Shown piece after piece: positions 42,802-52,905 of a DNA stretch of 62,136 nt. Position 1 is the first letter of the stretch; each line of letters begins with the position of its first letter. The DNA is from Chara braunii. Lineage: Eukaryota; Streptophyta; Charophyceae; Charales; Characeae. Made by a program: the position numbers and the translations under genes. The notes under the pieces were generated by a model. It saw nothing but the letters and a program-made list of their open reading frames with translations, searched no databases and was not told where the DNA came from. The stretch covers positions 1,300,986 to 1,363,121 of the forward strand of contig BFEA01000052.1 of assembly GCA_003427395.1 (NCBI GenBank). Reading direction: 5' to 3'.

Positions 42802-42948
42802 TCCCAGTGGCAAAGAGGAATGGATTAGGCGCCTGAATCTGGATGTGTTCTGTGGAGAGATGCAGAATAGCAGACCGATTACAATTTTCTGTACCTCTCC
42901 ACACGCGTCCAGATTCGGGCATTAAATCTAATCCTGTATGCCAGTGGG
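42802..42948. repeat. Imperfect 147-bp fold-back (hairpin)
   Basis: The left arm from TCCCAGTGGCA through GAATCTGGATGTG to GTGGAGAGATGCAGAA pairs with the right arm from TTCTGTACCTCTCCAC through CGTCCAGATTCGGGC to TGCCAGTGGGA. The arms are about 65 bases each, roughly three-quarters complementary, around a 10-15-base loop. It could be a small fold-back transposon or a hairpin-RNA precursor. Confidence 0.65.
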
Positions 42949-43046
42949 ACCTTGCCCTTACAATTTGACCTTGAAGGATGGGGAATCCAGGAGTACGCCG
43001 CTAAGCTGTTACTGCATCTGGCCCTGTGGTTATGGGGAAGCTTTTT

Positions 43047-43136
43047 GTGAAGGTGGCAAATGTTGTGTTTGTTGTTCTTCACATCTGAAGGAGACTATCA
43101 GTGAAGGCGGCCAATGTTGTTTTTGTTGTTGGTCAC
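43047..43136. repeat. 54-bp tandem repeat, two units
   Basis: GTGAAGGTGGCAAATGTTG at 43047 and GTGAAGGCGGCCAATGTTG at 43101, each followed by TTTGTTGTT and a TCAC. A separate 21-bp duplication (CCTGAGGTTCTCATCCTTG type) lies at about 43400-43440. Confidence 0.75.
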
Positions 43137-44109
43137 GTGGATGCAGATAACGAGGAGAAGTTCTGAGAATGGCTTCTTTACAATCATCGGTATGTTGGCA
43201 AGCTTACCCTGGACTGGGCAGAGTTTCCCGTGCAAGTGCCCACTGTCCCAGGCACAGGATCAGGAACGAAAGAAGCCAGCAACATCACTTTATCACCTTT
43301 ACGGAAGCGGGGAGTCTGTGTGTGGTACTTTTGGACAGATGGGCCTCTCCTGCCTTTCCTAATACGTGCTCAGGTCTCTAATTAGTCGATTGAGAGGGCC
43401 CTGAGGTTCTCATCCTTGCCCTGAGGTTCTTATCCTTGTTTCCACTTTGATGACTGTCCTCATATTAAATAGGTAGTCTGGAAGACTGGACGCGATTTTC
43501 ATCCTCTATGCTACACACAACTTCACAACTTGACATATGGATTTAGCTAAAGTTCTACCTCAGGAAAGTCATCCAGGGGGATGGAAAAAGGGGGTGTCAT
43601 GGCTGTCTGGTGTGTGGTTTGGTTGTGTTGGGTGAAGCAGACAGGTGAGATTGTTTCCTAGCTGTATCTTTGACTGCGGGGAAGGGAGGCTGAGCAATTG
43701 GGGCGAGTGTAAGGACAGTAGGTGTTTTGTATTCTCGGCTCTTTCACACATATGGTGTTCAGATGTGCAATATTGATGGAGAGGTACGGCAGAGTGTCTA
43801 GTCATAGCTGTACTCGGGGCAGCTTCCAGTCCAGATGCAACAATAATGACTGGGCGTTCTATTCGGGTGAAGACATTGGTGTCTTTGGTGACCTTTGTCT
43901 GACTTCACTTGAGCCCTGGGAGAGCTACTTCGAGTAAGGGTCTGGTTAATTGTCGTCCCCAGCAGACGCAAGTCTGTCATAGTTGTCTGCATTCCCAATT
44001 CTTCACAGGCAAACTCCCTTGGAAACTGAATTCAATCACTTTTCAAACGTTAGTATACCTCGTGAGGGTGGGTGGTTGTTCTGGAAGTCGACCTGAAACT
44101 CAGGGCATC
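43137..44109 (+). other. Upstream region of the large gene
   Basis: No separate gene seen. It contains the second copy of the NNDxxFYSGED repeat (43790-43890). CCTGAAACTCAG just before the ATG at 44110 could be a 3' splice site of a 5'-UTR intron, although its pyrimidine tract is weak. An in-frame extension back to 43909 lacks an ATG and includes the repeat-derived side, so I do not treat it as coding. Confidence 0.4.
43790..43890 (+). repeat. Repeat with conserved NNDxxFYSGED block, copy 2
   Basis: Inverted relative of 10214-10420; see that entry for the peptide comparison. It lies about 220 bases before the start codon of the large gene, so a mobile fragment may sit in its promoter or 5' UTR. 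Confidence 0.4.
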
Positions 44110-47100
44110 ATGGAGGAATTGCCGCAGACGATTCCTTCCAAGACGGAGCTCTTAATGAGAGCAGAGAAATTGTGCTATGCTGAGCGCATGGCCCTTGCAG
44201 GTCAAATTGGAAAGACCCATCAGGGTTCAGAAGCAGTTGCATCACTCATAAAAGAGCTGACATGTGCGAGCATTCAACCATCGCCAGCTGTGGGCATCAA
44301 GAGCTTGAGTGGCAACAGTTCCTCCTTACTGACAGGCTCTGGCGAGACTACAGTTGCGGAGAACTACATGTGCCATCACCTGGGACTGGTCATGGCTTCG
44401 TCATACCGGCAATCTTTACCCTCACGACGCAGTCAATTGACCATGGCAGCTCCGCCATCATCATTGGCACCGGGGGAAAGTTCTTCCATCTCTTCGAGCC
44501 CTAATGTTGGCATCGGAGAGGAGGTGCTGGAACGGCAGTGGAACTGCCGGTCGTTGCTTTTCAAGGACCTTGCAGCGAAAGAAGTTGTCAGGCAAACTGT
44601 GGATGATGAATTGTTGCTGGAAAAGCTGACGCAGGCCTCAGCAAAAATGTGTCGAAAGCTTGTTAATGCATGCGCGAGGCAACGCCGAGTGGCAGTGCTT
44701 GAGAGCTACTGTGACAAGCTCCGTGAAGCAGGGAATGACGCCGAGGTTGTGCGCATCTTGCATTCTTGCAGCAGTGGCTATGTTCGCGAACATCTGCCTG
44801 CAGGCGACTGGACGGAAAGAATGGCAAAATTTCATGGAGAATTCCTACTTGACCTTTTGAGGGACAAGCTTCTGGCCACTGCTGGTGACAAAAATGCGCA
44901 GAGGGAAGTGTGGAGTTCCTGGGTCTCCAAAATACAGAGCTTGCACAGTTTGCTTTCGGCTGGCGATTCACGACAACGGTGCAAGAAGTTTGCCGAGGTT
45001 CTTATCGAGTTTTCTCCCTCTGAAAATACTAGAATGGATCAGGTTTTTCAGTGTCTCAAGATGCTATTCGCACAGTCTGAAAAGGAAATGGAGGTATTCC
45101 TGACAAAGTATGGCCCAAAAAACATAGATGGATGGGATGTTAGGTGCATATCAGAAACAGATTGGCACGCATCTGGGTTGATCAGGCGAAGGTTTGATCT
45201 ATACATAGACCAGCTGCGAAGGTCTGCGGAAATGACGACTGCTGCAACATTCTGGTTGCATATACGTCCACAAGGTGACTGGAGAGAAAATGAATTTTCC
45301 AATTGGTATCAGCTATTTTCTGGACACTTGAAGGCCTTTAATCCACTGAGTATTCAACTGAATGGCCTGACATCCAACCAGATGAATGAAGTAGTGTGGG
45401 TGGTCAGGCAGTTCATGGAATCGATCAAGCCTTCCAAGGAGAACTGGGAGAAATGGAGCAAGGGCGCATCCGACATGGCTCCTGGACGGTTGTCTGTTGC
45501 GCCGATGTGGGAGAGCGATGTGTTTTTTTTCCATGATTTTCTGAGAGAGACATTGTTAGAGTTGTTTGAGTGGCCAATGCACGAAAAGAAACGTTGCGAT
45601 TGGCCCACAAGGTCGGTCGTGAAGACATGGCAGGCCATGGAGAAAGTGTGGGTATCTCACTGGGACTTCCTGATGGATGGGATGTTTGCAGATGGGAGTA
45701 TGCGCTTGTGTCAAAATCCCAGGTGGTCAGTGCTTGCCTCAGATCGTCTGTGGAACATGGTGGTGAGGTTTTCCCCTCAGCGCATCGGTATGTTCTTTGA
45801 TCGCCTAGAGACCTTCCTTGACCAACGGTGGGCCCACGCACGGGAACTGCATATCAATGCAGATCCTGTGATCAGTCAGGTCTATGAGGGCTTCTGCTCT
45901 GCTTGGCTGAATTGGTACCCTACTCGGGATTGCTGGCATCCTGCAACTCGGTATTGCTGGCATCCTGCACAATGTTACAATGATGATGATAAGAACACAC
46001 TCCCCACTGATCTTCAGGCGGAGACACAGGCCGTGTGTGACAGAATTGTTTCCCACTGGTGGCAGCACCACATGATGCCAGGTCTTGCGAAGGGACAGTG
46101 GAATGTAAAGTCAGAAAAGGTCGTGGTGAAGCTTTTTGCTTTGGGGTCACCAGATGTGAGGAGCGAGCTGATTGGGAAAGCATTCCTTGGGGGCTCCATA
46201 GTGGAGGAATCCCCCTTCAGATCTTCTCATTCTTCCTTGCCTCTGGAGGTAACAGGGAAGCACACCACTTGGAATGAGACTTGTCATGAGGACGTCATAC
46301 CGTTGCTGGAATCGTTGCTGTGTACAGATCCTCGGCCGGCCAAGGAAATTGACTACGACAGCTCGCTATCAGGCACTGATACTGATTATCTTTATACAAA
46401 GCAATGGCCTCTTCTCCTCCGATTGGTTTGCCTGCTGCCCAACCAGGCACGTGGGAGGGTTGCTACAATGTTGCGGGAAAGCCAACAGGTGCAGAGCCAG
46501 TTTCTGCGCTATGTGATGTCAATTACTGACCTTACAAAGCTGAAAGAGCAAGATGAAATGATCAAACAATGCTCATTGCCTAGCCCTTCTGAGCGTCAGG
46601 AGGTTGCGGCAGCATTGTATGCTGCCAGTCTACGCACAGCTACGCATATTGAACTTGAGCGTACCATCCAGTTGCTTGTCCAGAAGGTTAGGAGTGCGGT
46701 GTCTGAAGAACAGGACTCCTACTTCGACGTGCTTTTTAGTCACAGGGACAAATATCTGGAGCTCTGCATTTCTTCGAATTCATGGTTCATGTCAGGATCC
46801 AGCGAAGAACAGGTTCTTCCAGGGATGAACACTTGCCAGGATGAACAGCGATTTGTGCAGTCAGGGCAGCAAACAGCAGTCAAGTCACTGGGAAACAGGG
46901 ACTTTGCAGAAGGTCAGAAGACCCTGTGGTTGCAGCTTTTGCAGGACGTTTGTGCTTCCTCGCAAGCCAGATGGGCACCTAGTAGGATGGATTCTTGCTC
47001 TGACTTTGCAGAAGATGTGTTGACTCGGGTTGCTCAGTCCTGGAAGGGCAGTGAGTCGCAAAGCGAGGTGTGTTTGCCATACCCAGCACCTGCATGCTCT

Positions 47101-50100
47101 TGGTGGGACCTGGGTGTAGAGATGCAGTGGCGAATACATGTCCAAAAGCTCGGGTCAGGTGAACTGGCTCGATCGTCCTTCATCATTGCTTTGGATTGGC
47201 CGAGCTTTGATTGGGTGAGTCGGTCACATGAGAATTATGCCACTTGGGAAGCAAGAGAGATGTGGGTGCAGCGATGCAGACAGTTGTGTGATGCTCTGTA
47301 TTTCTCATACGAAAGGTTGTTTCACAGTACTGGTGGCAACCGTGTGGGGGTAGTGGGCTGCCAGCAGTTAGATGCTATGGTGGATGCATGTGGAGCATTG
47401 TGGACCGAGGTTCCCCGCCTGGTTGGAGTCCTGAAAGAAAAGCTTGCTCTTCTGCATTGTGGGCATGGTGGCATGGAGGAAGGGACAGGTGAAGTGAAGG
47501 AAATCAGGGAGCTGTTCAAGAAACTTCTCGACAATCATTCCCGTGGTCCAGGTGCATCTATGCAGAAGCCTCGAAGGAAGCGTCAGGGAGGGCGACAAGC
47601 GAAGACACGCAGACCTCTCCATAGGAGCCGACAACCCTGGTATGCTGTAAGTGTGCTGCGTGAATTTGTGAATGGTGAACTCCAAGAGCGCACTGCAGGC
47701 AGGGCATTCGACGTTGTTTTCATGTGGTATGTCGACAGAGTATTGGGCTCTCAGAGGAATGGATTGAGTAAGGTGGCTGCAAAACGAGAGGCTGTGACGT
47801 GGCTCATAAGCGAATGTGCTTCTGCAATACACCTCCGCTTCGTTCAGCAGTTCATGTTGCACTATGCTCAGGATATGCTAACTCCATTCCTGCAAGGGAA
47901 GGAGTTGTTTGAGGGACGGTTCTATATTGACCCATGGGATGAACCAGAATATGGTGAACCCCAGAGGCTAGCTAGCGAGAGGTCCGTGGATGGTAATGTG
48001 ATGAATAAACAATTTATTATCAAGGCAACAAGCAATCTGCATCGACTTAGTACGGCACAATGCAACATGCTGCTGGAGCAGCTGGGCCATGAGTGCGCTG
48101 ATGTGTGTGTGCCGCTAAGCCGACGAAGTCAGTGCGCACAGCGTATAACGTACTTGCCTGTTTTCTCACCATCTTGCCTGATGTCTGTCCTTGCGAGATG
48201 GGGAGGTGCGGAACTGGATGCAGAAGCAGCCACTCTGCAGACTGACACCTCCAGCCACTACCTCTCTGATGAAAGTGATTATGTGATGTGCCCTTCAGAC
48301 ATCTCTGAATTATCTGAGAGTATAAAGGAGATGGACTTGGAGATGCCCACTGTGGATCGAGTAACAGCTGAGTCAGAAGCATCGTTGGCTTCCCCTCACT
48401 TTGTGGACTATGCACCGAGCCTGCCTGCGGCAGTGCTTCTGGAGTTGTTTAAGGGCCTCAAACGAGTACACGAGCCATTGGCCTCACTCCCGCTTGCAGC
48501 AGCAGAGCCTGTTGTTGCTGCATTTCCGGTGGAAGTGAGTTTGCCTCTTATTTGGATCTGTATGCCTCTCTACCCGATGGATGCGATCTGGAAAACAATT
48601 GATCAGCTGGCGACAGTCGCATGCAAGAATAGGATGAGGATGGTCACAATTATGAAAGACATTGTTCGACTAGCAATCTGCAGCTTGCAGCAGCCAGTGC
48701 TTACAGCTGGAGGGCACGATGAGCAGGCAATCAGACTCAGATCCCTTTCTCTACTCAAAAGGCTGTGGTACGGTAAAGTCACTCATTGTGATGTTCTGTT
48801 CGTCATCTTGCGAGAAGTTGCTGGTCTTGCAGTTCAGCCAAACACAAGCCCTGAAGTTCTGAAAGTTGTGTGGGGTATTTTGAGGTCGAGCCTGACGCGC
48901 TGCCGCAGCAAGAGGGAAGTGCTTGCTGCACTCATGCTAGGCATACCGGAGCCTTTTTTGAAGTCCGCACTCCACCGCACATATACTAAGGAGGATTTCC
49001 GACGTCTGGGAACACAAGTAAATGCGTTCTGCGATTTTTTGTCAACAAAGAAGGAGTTCAGCATCCCCACAGAGATGTGTAGGCAGTACTTTGAGACCGC
49101 CATAGCCCCCATCTGCGAGCATTCCAGGATAAGCGCGGAGGAACGAGGTCTTAACAAAGCTCCTTCACCATTTGATTGGGTCATTCATGCTTATGCTGTT
49201 ACGTCTCTGGGAATGTGGGCTGATGTGATTCTTCATGACCTGGGGATTGAACCCCAGGTGACTCAGTTAGCGAAACAAGTGGCTTTGGACCTTTCCATAG
49301 CATTTGTTCTCCATCCAAATATAGAGTTTCGGAAAATGAACTGGTTTATGCAGTGTTGCTGCATCGGTGTGTTACAGCAAGGAGGTGGGTTGACTTCTCG
49401 CCGTCCTCCCATTGAAAACCACACAGCCTCCACTGCCAGCGTATCGAGGTCTCCTGATAATCAGCACCTGAAAGAAGCCCTCTCTGTGTATCTTTCACTG
49501 TTCCAATCGGACGGCAATAGCCACGATGACCACCATCGTCATGCCCTTTTAGAAGCATGGAGTCTGGAGTGGCATGGATTTGCGCCATCCAGTCCATTGC
49601 CATTGTGGATACAGCGTGTTATGAAAGAGCACATGGTCAACTTGTCTTTTGTGTTGATCAACACACATCATGAACAAATTTTGGAGTATGGAACAAGGGT
49701 TGACGATTGGACCATTGCGCACTGGGAGGCCCTCTGTGGGGTGGCATTGGTGGCCGAAAGGCTTGCTGGTGAGCAGCTATTTCTCCAAGAGATCTGGTCC
49801 ATTCGAATCACTTCTTTAGTTCGTGCAGTTTTGGGAGCCATCAAGAGTGACAATAGCTTGGAGGGGCTTGATTTGTTGAAGGAAAAGATGACGGAGTGTT
49901 TGCTAATCCATGAAAGACTGGGTTGTCCCATGTCAGGTAAACAGGTCGTCGAGTTCCTATACGGAGCACATTGCGATGTTGATTTGTTTTATGAAGAAAA
50001 TATGAGCACACTTCTGCAGTGGGCAGTTGTGGATGCTATACTCGGTTGCGATCTGCCACTCGGCTTCATGGGAAGGTGCAACCGGCTGCAGTTATGTTTG

Positions 50101-51945
50101 CAATTCTTGACCATGAACCTGAACACCCACGGACTCATGTTGGTACCTGATGCCCTCCGCAATGACCTGACAAGTCGCATAAAGACTGGAAAGCATAGAA
50201 TTCTGAAGGTGATAGCGGATTTGCTCCACAGCTGCGCCGAGGACAGTGCTGGAGAACAGCAAGGACTGGCTGTGGCGGACTCGCACGAAAGACAGGTCAC
50301 GACAGTAGCAGTAGCTGATTTAATGGAGCGCTGGGAGCTCGTAAAGGGATGCCTGCAGCTGTTGGCCAATCAGTATAACCTGTTCTTTCCAGGCAAAGAC
50401 GACATAGCACTGGGCAATGTTGTTGATGGGATAGTGACGTTGCTGCAGCAGTGGAGGGGGCGTACGCAGCTCAAGGGATCCGTAGTTGCAATCATAAAAA
50501 TACTGATAGCAATACTGGAAAAGGCATCCCTGCACGCATCGACTGTTAACGTGCCGGCAGTCCTTAGTGTGTGGCTGTCGAAGTTCATGGGAACCTGGAA
50601 ATCTGCTGAGCAAGTTACAATGGAGTGTTCAAATTCTGAGGCCGATGGCAGCAACGGTGTTCTAGACTTGTGTGAGCTCATTGTGATGAACTTGATTGCA
50701 GACGCACCGGACCTGGTTGCGAGCATTCTCACAAATGCTTCGGAGTTCTCACTCCTTGGCCTGTGTGCTGTTCGAGCTGCGTGCTGTGGGACTCGTGAGG
50801 ATATTGACTTCGAGCAGGTAACTTCCTGTGGAACAGATGCGACAGAGGCCTGCGGAACAGATGCGACAGAGTCCTGCGGAACAGATGCGACAGAGGGAGT
50901 TGTTGACTTGTACTCCGCCTGGTGCAAGAAACCGATGATGATCCCTTCTTCTTCGGAATTCTCTTCCAAACCTGCTGACGATCCCAGGTTGGGCACTGTC
51001 AGTGGAAGAATCCAGGAAATACAGGAATCGTTCCTGGTTCTCATGTCCCAGGTGGAGACTGATGTGCATTTGTTGTTGAAGAGTGTGGATGTCAGTGATC
51101 GACACTTTGCAGTCACGCACGGGGTAGATAGGTCACAGACAACAGTCAGTCTGCGGAAACGATCCAGAGGCGAAACCGGGGAGGACAAGGAGAGACAGCC
51201 ACAAACCATTGGGGAAAGGAGACAACTGGTAATGCGAACACAGGAGAAGTACTGGAAAACTGCGTTGCATATTTTAGCTAAGCATACGCAGTACCTTTTC
51301 ACCCCAAGCACGGCGAAGCGAACCATCCAGTTTACGAAAAAGGCGTTGGCAATGCAGGCTTGCTTTCCTCTCAAGGACTGGCAAAGGGCAGGGTGCTCAA
51401 AGTGGACAGAACTGAATGTGGTTGTGAGTGCCCTGGATATACTGGAGAGTGTCTATGCCAGTGACAAGAAGGATGGTGACGATGATGCCAAACTGTCGCT
51501 GAAAAATGGGACGTTGGAAGCTCTGGCCGCATTCATCGGGCCTTTTGGCGGAAATGGCGATGCAAGGAGAGTGACTTTCGAAGACAGCGAAGAGACCGTT
51601 GTTGATGACCCTTATGGTTCTTTGACGGAGGATCACGCGGTCAACTTCAGGCAGCTATGCTTATACGTTGGCTTTCAACTATTGAAGTCTACTGGCCCTC
51701 ACTATTTACACAGACAGACCTGGAGCATTGGAGATCAGAGGAGCGGCATGGAGAGAGACACAAACAGCAGTTGGAGCGGACGTGGAACATTCCAAGTGTG
51801 GGAGCCGGAGTTTGTTGCAGCCTTAGATGCTATCAGCTTGCAGAAGATTGATCTCAAACTAGTGGCTGAGACACACTCCTTACGGGTCGTTGACACTTGG
51901 GCACTGTTCAGAGGAGGCATACCCGACATAGTGTCACAAAGCTAG
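44110..51945 (+). CDS. Very large uncharacterised protein, single exon
   Basis: An uninterrupted 7.8-kb frame for about 2,611 residues from ATG 44110 (MEELPQTIPSKTELLMRAEK). Composition is even and leucine-rich throughout, with many short amphipathic segments and W/H/P-containing turns, as in HEAT-like alpha-solenoids. No catalytic motif, signal peptide or clear membrane segment is seen. Basic nuclear-import-like clusters occur at about residues 1152-1168 (KPRRKRQGGRQAKTRR) and 2347-2351 (RKRSR). Two in-frame 24-bp tandem duplications are visible: TR[D/Y]CWHPA twice (about 605-620) and [S/A]CGTDATE three times (about 2238-2263). Codon use and lack of stops over this length show a real gene. 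I do not recognise the family; a scaffold role is a guess. The absence of introns is unusual and might mean retrocopy origin, though no poly(A) tail is seen. Confidence 0.85.
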   Translation: MEELPQTIPSKTELLMRAEKLCYAERMALAGQIGKTHQGSEAVASLIKELTCASIQPSPAVGIKSLSGNSSSLLTGSGETTVAENYMCHHLGLVMASSYRQSLPSRRSQLTMAAPPSSLAPGESSSISSSPNVGIGEEVLERQWNCRSLLFKDLAAKEVVRQTVDDELLLEKLTQASAKMCRKLVNACARQRRVAVLESYCDKLREAGNDAEVVRILHSCSSGYVREHLPAGDWTERMAKFHGEFLLDLLRDKLLATAGDKNAQREVWSSWVSKIQSLHSLLSAGDSRQRCKKFAEVLIEFSPSENTRMDQVFQCLKMLFAQSEKEMEVFLTKYGPKNIDGWDVRCISETDWHASGLIRRRFDLYIDQLRRSAEMTTAATFWLHIRPQGDWRENEFSNWYQLFSGHLKAFNPLSIQLNGLTSNQMNEVVWVVRQFMESIKPSKENWEKWSKGASDMAPGRLSVAPMWESDVFFFHDFLRETLLELFEWPMHEKKRCDWPTRSVVKTWQAMEKVWVSHWDFLMDGMFADGSMRLCQNPRWSVLASDRLWNMVVRFSPQRIGMFFDRLETFLDQRWAHARELHINADPVISQVYEGFCSAWLNWYPTRDCWHPATRYCWHPAQCYNDDDKNTLPTDLQAETQAVCDRIVSHWWQHHMMPGLAKGQWNVKSEKVVVKLFALGSPDVRSELIGKAFLGGSIVEESPFRSSHSSLPLEVTGKHTTWNETCHEDVIPLLESLLCTDPRPAKEIDYDSSLSGTDTDYLYTKQWPLLLRLVCLLPNQARGRVATMLRESQQVQSQFLRYVMSITDLTKLKEQDEMIKQCSLPSPSERQEVAAALYAASLRTATHIELERTIQLLVQKVRSAVSEEQDSYFDVLFSHRDKYLELCISSNSWFMSGSSEEQVLPGMNTCQDEQRFVQSGQQTAVKSLGNRDFAEGQKTLWLQLLQDVCASSQARWAPSRMDSCSDFAEDVLTRVAQSWKGSESQSEVCLPYPAPACSWWDLGVEMQWRIHVQKLGSGELARSSFIIALDWPSFDWVSRSHENYATWEAREMWVQRCRQLCDALYFSYERLFHSTGGNRVGVVGCQQLDAMVDACGALWTEVPRLVGVLKEKLALLHCGHGGMEEGTGEVKEIRELFKKLLDNHSRGPGASMQKPRRKRQGGRQAKTRRPLHRSRQPWYAVSVLREFVNGELQERTAGRAFDVVFMWYVDRVLGSQRNGLSKVAAKREAVTWLISECASAIHLRFVQQFMLHYAQDMLTPFLQGKELFEGRFYIDPWDEPEYGEPQRLASERSVDGNVMNKQFIIKATSNLHRLSTAQCNMLLEQLGHECADVCVPLSRRSQCAQRITYLPVFSPSCLMSVLARWGGAELDAEAATLQTDTSSHYLSDESDYVMCPSDISELSESIKEMDLEMPTVDRVTAESEASLASPHFVDYAPSLPAAVLLELFKGLKRVHEPLASLPLAAAEPVVAAFPVEVSLPLIWICMPLYPMDAIWKTIDQLATVACKNRMRMVTIMKDIVRLAICSLQQPVLTAGGHDEQAIRLRSLSLLKRLWYGKVTHCDVLFVILREVAGLAVQPNTSPEVLKVVWGILRSSLTRCRSKREVLAALMLGIPEPFLKSALHRTYTKEDFRRLGTQVNAFCDFLSTKKEFSIPTEMCRQYFETAIAPICEHSRISAEERGLNKAPSPFDWVIHAYAVTSLGMWADVILHDLGIEPQVTQLAKQVALDLSIAFVLHPNIEFRKMNWFMQCCCIGVLQQGGGLTSRRPPIENHTASTASVSRSPDNQHLKEALSVYLSLFQSDGNSHDDHHRHALLEAWSLEWHGFAPSSPLPLWIQRVMKEHMVNLSFVLINTHHEQILEYGTRVDDWTIAHWEALCGVALVAERLAGEQLFLQEIWSIRITSLVRAVLGAIKSDNSLEGLDLLKEKMTECLLIHERLGCPMSGKQVVEFLYGAHCDVDLFYEENMSTLLQWAVVDAILGCDLPLGFMGRCNRLQLCLQFLTMNLNTHGLMLVPDALRNDLTSRIKTGKHRILKVIADLLHSCAEDSAGEQQGLAVADSHERQVTTVAVADLMERWELVKGCLQLLANQYNLFFPGKDDIALGNVVDGIVTLLQQWRGRTQLKGSVVAIIKILIAILEKASLHASTVNVPAVLSVWLSKFMGTWKSAEQVTMECSNSEADGSNGVLDLCELIVMNLIADAPDLVASILTNASEFSLLGLCAVRAACCGTREDIDFEQVTSCGTDATEACGTDATESCGTDATEGVVDLYSAWCKKPMMIPSSSEFSSKPADDPRLGTVSGRIQEIQESFLVLMSQVETDVHLLLKSVDVSDRHFAVTHGVDRSQTTVSLRKRSRGETGEDKERQPQTIGERRQLVMRTQEKYWKTALHILAKHTQYLFTPSTAKRTIQFTKKALAMQACFPLKDWQRAGCSKWTELNVVVSALDILESVYASDKKDGDDDAKLSLKNGTLEALAAFIGPFGGNGDARRVTFEDSEETVVDDPYGSLTEDHAVNFRQLCLYVGFQLLKSTGPHYLHRQTWSIGDQRSGMERDTNSSWSGRGTFQVWEPEFVAALDAISLQKIDLKLVAETHSLRVVDTWALFRGGIPDIVSQS

Positions 51946-51982
51946 AGTAGTATAAGGAAAAAAAGATTCTTCGACCACCGGG

Positions 51983-52162
51983 CAAGCAATGAAAAACCAT
52001 CCCTGCTCACTTGCTCGGGGCGGGGATGGGAGGAACACACACACAAGTTTGGCTGGGTCTGCCAAACAACCTGGCAGGCAATGAAACACCATCCATGCTC
52101 ACTTTCCTGGTAGGGATGGAGGAGGAACACACAATTTTTGGCTGCTTCACTAAGAGAAATGA
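51983..52162. repeat. Two diverged tandem units after the large gene
   Basis: GCAATGAAAAACCATCCCTGCTCAC (51987) and GCAATGAAACACCATCCATGCTCAC (52079) start units of about 92 bases, each followed by GGAGGAACACACA. A phrase TTTTTGGCTGCTTCA with TAAGAGAAAT occurs at about 52136-52160 and again at 52368-52395, just before a T tract. Confidence 0.65.
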
Positions 52163-52248
52163 ACTTCCAACTCTAAGGCGTTTCCAGCATATAGCGAAGT
52201 GATTGAACTCTCATGTTGCCATGAGAGGGACCCATCTTGAGCCCACAC

Positions 52249-52254
52249 AATAAA
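52249..52254 (+). terminator. Possible polyadenylation signal of the large gene
   Basis: AATAAA about 300 bases after the stop codon at 51945. Plant-type signals are degenerate, so this is only a candidate. Confidence 0.3.
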
Positions 52255-52396
52255 TCCAAGAACTCCAATACTTATCATAGATAGGGGTCGGGAGTTGTGT
52301 TTTGTTCCGAGCGTGAACGCACGCATGGTTATGCAAGGCGTGGATGCCGCGCACAGCCAGACATTCCAATTTTTGGCTGCTTCAATAAGAGAAATC

Positions 52397-52420
52397 TTTT
52401 TTTTTTTTTTTTTTTTTTTG
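52397..52420. repeat. T tract, possible minus-strand retroposon tail
   Basis: About 22 T. It might be the reversed poly(A) of an element to its right, but no target-site duplication was found. Confidence 0.5.
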
Positions 52421-52752
52421 TTAATGATCTTGACATCTGGATGTCTGGACAAAGTGGACCCAGACTAACCGGGTAGGGGCGCCCAGGCGCAAAAAGGTCT
52501 GCATGCCGAAATTAGGGGTTTCGTGGAACCAAAAGGGAGAGGGAAGAGACTCAACAGAAGACTGATGCCCCTGCTGCTCTGGACGGTTTTGAACGTGTAT
52601 AGAAACAATTGAGAAATAGCTGGTAGGACAGGAGGATGCATGGAAGGACTTTCTACAAACGCTGGACACGGAGTGGCATACAGATTGGCTTAGCCTCAGA
52701 AGACTCAGAAGGCAGATCAGGGAGAACATGGAAAAGAAGCAGGAGTTCACAG

Positions 52753-52905
52753 CCTACCTAGCTCAGTTGGTATGCCCCTAAACTGATGAAATACAAACCC
52801 GAGTTCGAACTCCAGTGGAAATAAGTGAGTAGAATACTACAGTGCTGAGTACTGAGTATATCATCAGTTGCGTGATAATATCTCAAGGCCGTAGCCCTTT
52901 TATAA
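52753..52905 (+). mobile_element. tRNA-derived SINE, full promoter
   Basis: A box TAGCTCAGTTGG (52759-52770) and B box GAGTTCGAACTCC (52801-52813), spaced 30 bases, form a complete internal RNA polymerase III promoter. The body continues AAGTGAGTAGAATAC and ends in an A/G-rich tail near 52900. The head aligns with the minus-strand copy at 59797-59640 and in part with the 9.7-kb copies. The 3' limit is approximate. Confidence 0.75.

Noticed and set aside
43909-44109. In-frame extension of the giant gene to 43909
   Set aside because: It begins at TTG, has no ATG, and its composition differs from the protein that follows; the first ATG at 44110 after a possible splice acceptor is preferred.
50370-51374. 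334-residue minus-strand frame inside the giant gene
   Set aside because: Antisense shadow of a strongly coding plus strand; no motif and no independent support.
52753-52825. A functional tRNA gene
   Set aside because: A and B boxes are present but the acceptor and anticodon stems do not pair convincingly, and relatives elsewhere share non-tRNA tails; it is a SINE head.
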